Program-made: the position numbers and the translations under genes | In this document: one piece after another, positions 15,556-16,569 of the stretch | Layout: the number at the start of each line of letters is the position of its first letter | Numbering within the stretch: position 1 is the stretch's first letter | The notes under the pieces: model-generated | Database searches by the model: none | Told to the model about the DNA's origin: nothing | Seen by the model: only the letters and a program-made list of their open reading frames with translations | Source of the DNA: Eubacterium sp. | GTDB lineage: Bacteria > Bacillota_A > Clostridia > Lachnospirales > Lachnospiraceae | DNA length: 16,569 nucleotides | Direction: 5' to 3' | Assembly (NCBI GenBank): GCA_017475785.1 | Contig: JAFVEX010000152.1 | Span: 1 to 16,569, forward strand

Positions 15556-15822
15556 GTCTACGTAGCTCAGCAGGATAGAGCACTCGCCTCCTAAGAACGT
15601 TTTTAACAAACGACTCGGAGGATCCTGAAAAACAGGATGGCCGTTCGATTCGAACGAACCGCGGGACAAAAACGGGCGAAAGTTCTAACGAAGTCGTTAA
15701 GGGTGTTATGAACACCCGCCCCGTATTAGACGATTTCCATTAGACGTTTTAGAACTTTTCCTCGCGAGGGACCTGAACCTCGAAGGCCGGAAAGCCTTGA
15801 AAATACAGGAAAAATTGAAGAT
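15556..15822 (+). ncRNA. Array unit 1: tRNA-Arg-like head plus structured segment
   Basis: The head is 15556-15594 (acceptor strand GTCTACG, anticodon at 15590-15592). Downstream hairpins are: CGTTT/AAACG (15598-15602 with 15608-15612), ATCCTG/CAGGAT (15622-15627 with 15633-15638), a GTTCG/CGAAC palindrome near 15643-15655 and GGGTGTT/AACACCC (15701-15707 with 15711-15717). Longer-range matches include CCTCC (15587-15591) with GGAGG (15617-15621) and TTTGTCT (15553-15559) with GGACAAA (15664-15670). The 3' part has TTTCCATTAGA (15734-15744), GGACCTGAA and TTGAAAATAC, shared with unit 3. Calling it an RNA is inference from structure, uniform strand and the upstream promoter. Confidence 0.5.
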
Positions 15823-15945
15823 GTTTCCGTAGCTCAGCAGGATAGAGCGTCCGCCTCCTAAGGTGATTGCAAAGCATCTGCCTGCTGGAAAACTCATATC
15901 GGCTGTGAGTTCGAAAAAAGAGCCGAAATCATCAATTTTATACAA
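15823..15945 (+). ncRNA. Array unit 2: short tRNA-Arg-like unit
   Basis: The head is 15823-15861 (acceptor strand GTTTCCG, anticodon at 15857-15859). The rest is only 84 nt and lacks the 3' motifs of units 1, 3 and 4, so it may be truncated. GGAAAAC (15887-15893) can pair with the acceptor strand with one bulged A, closing a body of about 71 nt, which is tRNA size. A hairpin TCGGCT/AGCCGA (about 15899-15926) follows, with a T-loop-like GTTCGAA in its loop. Confidence 0.45.
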
Positions 15946-16239
15946 GTCCTCGTAGCTCAGCTGGATAGAGCGCGCGCCTCCTAAAAGCGATTCGAACTCT
16001 TATGGCAGGAGGACTTAAAAAACGAGGTGTTCTGTCGGTCTGAGACCGTCTGAGGCAGAATCGCGGAACGGAGCCGTGCCGACGTTCTAAAAAAGGCGAA
16101 TGGTGAAATTTGCACGGAGATCTGAGACCGGGCCCGATTTCATTAGAGAAAAGGGCCGAAATATTAGATAGAATTACAGGAAAGGAACCCGGACCTGAAA
16201 GGCGAAAAACATTGAAAATACGTGAAAAATCACATGCAT
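15946..16239 (+). ncRNA. Array unit 3: tRNA-Arg-like head plus structured segment
   Basis: The head is 15946-15984 (acceptor strand GTCCTCG, anticodon at 15980-15982). AAGTCCTC (15944-15951) pairs perfectly over 8 bp with GAGGACTT (16009-16016), closing a 73-nt tRNA-sized body; AGGAGG (16007-16012) could instead pair with CCTCCT in the loop. A T-loop-like ATTCGAAC is at about 15990-15997. Further hairpins are TTCTG/CAGAA around CGGTC/GACCG (16030-16060) and GAACG/CGTTC (16066-16070 with 16083-16087). TTTCATTAGA (16138-16147) and TTGAAAATAC near the end match the other long units. Confidence 0.5.
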
Positions 16240-16510
16240 GTCCGCGTAGCTCAGCTGGATAGAGCGACCGCCTCCTAAAAAAGGAGGGCGCTTGGAAGCC
16301 AGGTTGAGTAAGGCGGGAACACTCCGGTTCGAATTGAGTCGGAAAATTGCATCAGGTTTCACGCGAGTCGTTTTGCAAAAAGCGGGCACCCACTTGAAAC
16401 CAAAAATTTTCATCAGATATCTCCGGACGACGAAAGCCGTCCGAGATCATAAACACGGCAGCCACAGCCGGATGGCGAAAAACCCAGTGTTTAAGCCAAA
16501 AAATGGGCAT
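16240..16510 (+). ncRNA. Array unit 4: tRNA-Arg-like head plus structured segment
   Basis: The head is 16240-16278 (acceptor strand GTCCGCG, anticodon at 16274-16276). The loop is directly followed by AGGAGG (16282-16287), so CCTCCT can fold into a tight hairpin. GGCGGGAACA (16312-16321) can pair with the acceptor strand with two bulges. An extended bulged hairpin centred on CGGACG/CGTCCG lies at 16416-16448. TTTCATCAGA is at 16408-16417, 103 nt before the next head, nearly the same distance as in unit 3. GGCGAAAAAC and a GCATG end match the tail of unit 3. Confidence 0.5.
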
Positions 16511-16569
16511 GTCTACGTAGCTCAGCAGGATAGAGCACTCGTCTCCTAGCGTGCAATTTTCTTTGCATC
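16511..16569 (+). ncRNA. Array unit 5, cut by the window end
   Basis: The head is 16511-16549 and differs from unit 1 at only two of 39 positions (anticodon stem C to T, loop-end A to G). After the loop a TGCAA/TTGCA hairpin is visible before the sequence ends. Whether a true tRNA 3' half follows cannot be seen. Confidence 0.5.

Larger units (their letters stand above)
15556..16569 (+). repeat. Array of tRNA-Arg(CCU) 5'-half repeats with variable structured segments (continues past window)
   Basis: Five direct copies of a 39-nt head start at 15556, 15823, 15946, 16240 and 16511 (spacings 267, 123, 294 and 271). Each has a 7-nt acceptor strand, TA, the D-arm GCTCAGCWGGATAGAGC, a 5-nt anticodon 5' stem and the loop CTCCTAA (last copy CTCCTAG), placing a CCT anticodon exactly where tRNA-Arg(CCU) has it. 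Downstream of each loop, the expected anticodon 3' strand, T-arm and acceptor 3' strand are missing or unrecognisable. The segments between heads differ from one another but are rich in hairpins. The plus-strand orientation is uniform. A promoter lies upstream. The array is cut by the window end, so its true length and 3' boundary are unknown. Confidence 0.9.

Noticed and set aside
15706..16413. Two minus-strand ORFs (79 aa each) sharing GGGRSI-LSY
   Set aside because: The shared residues are just the reverse strand of the tRNA-like head; there is no ribosome site and the rest does not match.
15556..16569. CRISPR array
   Set aside because: The heads are recognisable tRNA-Arg 5' halves, spacings are uneven (123-294), the segments share motifs and hairpins with one another, and no cas gene is present.
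15556..16569. tRNA-Arg(CCU) genes interrupted by group I introns
   Set aside because: The break point and segment size fit the idea, but no 3' exon (anticodon 3' strand, T-arm, matching acceptor 3' strand) appears before the next head in any complete unit. The last unit cannot be judged.
15556..16569. Integron cassette array
   Set aside because: The segments hold no supported genes, no attC-type sites were recognised, and no integrase is in the window.

Overview
The window looks like a chromosomal segment of a Gram-positive Clostridia-type bacterium, most likely Lachnospiraceae. This rests on the gene content (an ECF transporter S component beside type III pantothenate kinase, a GT2/GtrA protein beside a phosphodiester glycosidase, a barnase/barstar pair), strong AGGAGG-type ribosome sites, sigma-A promoters, moderate GC and several GTG codons near starts. 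The taxonomic call is inference from gene style; no database search was possible.

Layout. 1-1535 (+): the 3' end of an ECF-type membrane transporter gene, four 38-bp tandem repeats, then coaX. 1536-1761 is a convergent gap with a large imperfect hairpin. 1762-3782 (-) is a MoxR AAA ATPase / CoxE-like VWA pair behind a clear promoter. 3915-6894 (-) is a cell-envelope cluster: GT2-GtrA glycosyltransferase, anchored phosphodiester glycosidase and a small membrane protein. 7202-10886 (+) is a tightly spaced run: a CbiT-like methyltransferase-fold protein, a barnase-family lipoprotein RNase, a barstar-family inhibitor with a repeat tail, and a multi-pass membrane LuxR-type regulator. 11105-12094 (+) encodes a secreted repeat-rich protein closed by a strong terminator. 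12227-13132 (-) is an odd HTH / HisKA-like / receiver regulator without an ATPase. 13254-15207 (-) holds a VWA protein and a macrodomain protein.

The unusual part is 15556-16569, which runs off the window. Five head-to-tail copies of a 39-nt sequence match the 5' half of tRNA-Arg(CCU): acceptor 5' strand, D-arm, anticodon 5' stem and the CTCCTAA loop. None is followed by a normal tRNA 3' half. Each complete copy leads into a different, hairpin-rich, apparently non-coding segment of about 84-255 nt. Three of the four segments share short motifs at near-constant distance from the next head, so they look like one family. A good promoter (TTGCAA, 17 nt, TAAGAT) sits about 40 nt upstream and points into the array. 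The head positions that vary are those of the acceptor and anticodon stems; the D-arm and anticodon loop are nearly fixed. I know of no named element with this layout. It could be an array of tRNA-headed structured RNAs, or repeated insertion of small cassettes at a tRNA-Arg(CCU) anticodon loop. No recombinase, reverse transcriptase or nuclease candidate for it lies inside the window, so any partner would be beyond 16569 or elsewhere.

All structure calls were made by eye.
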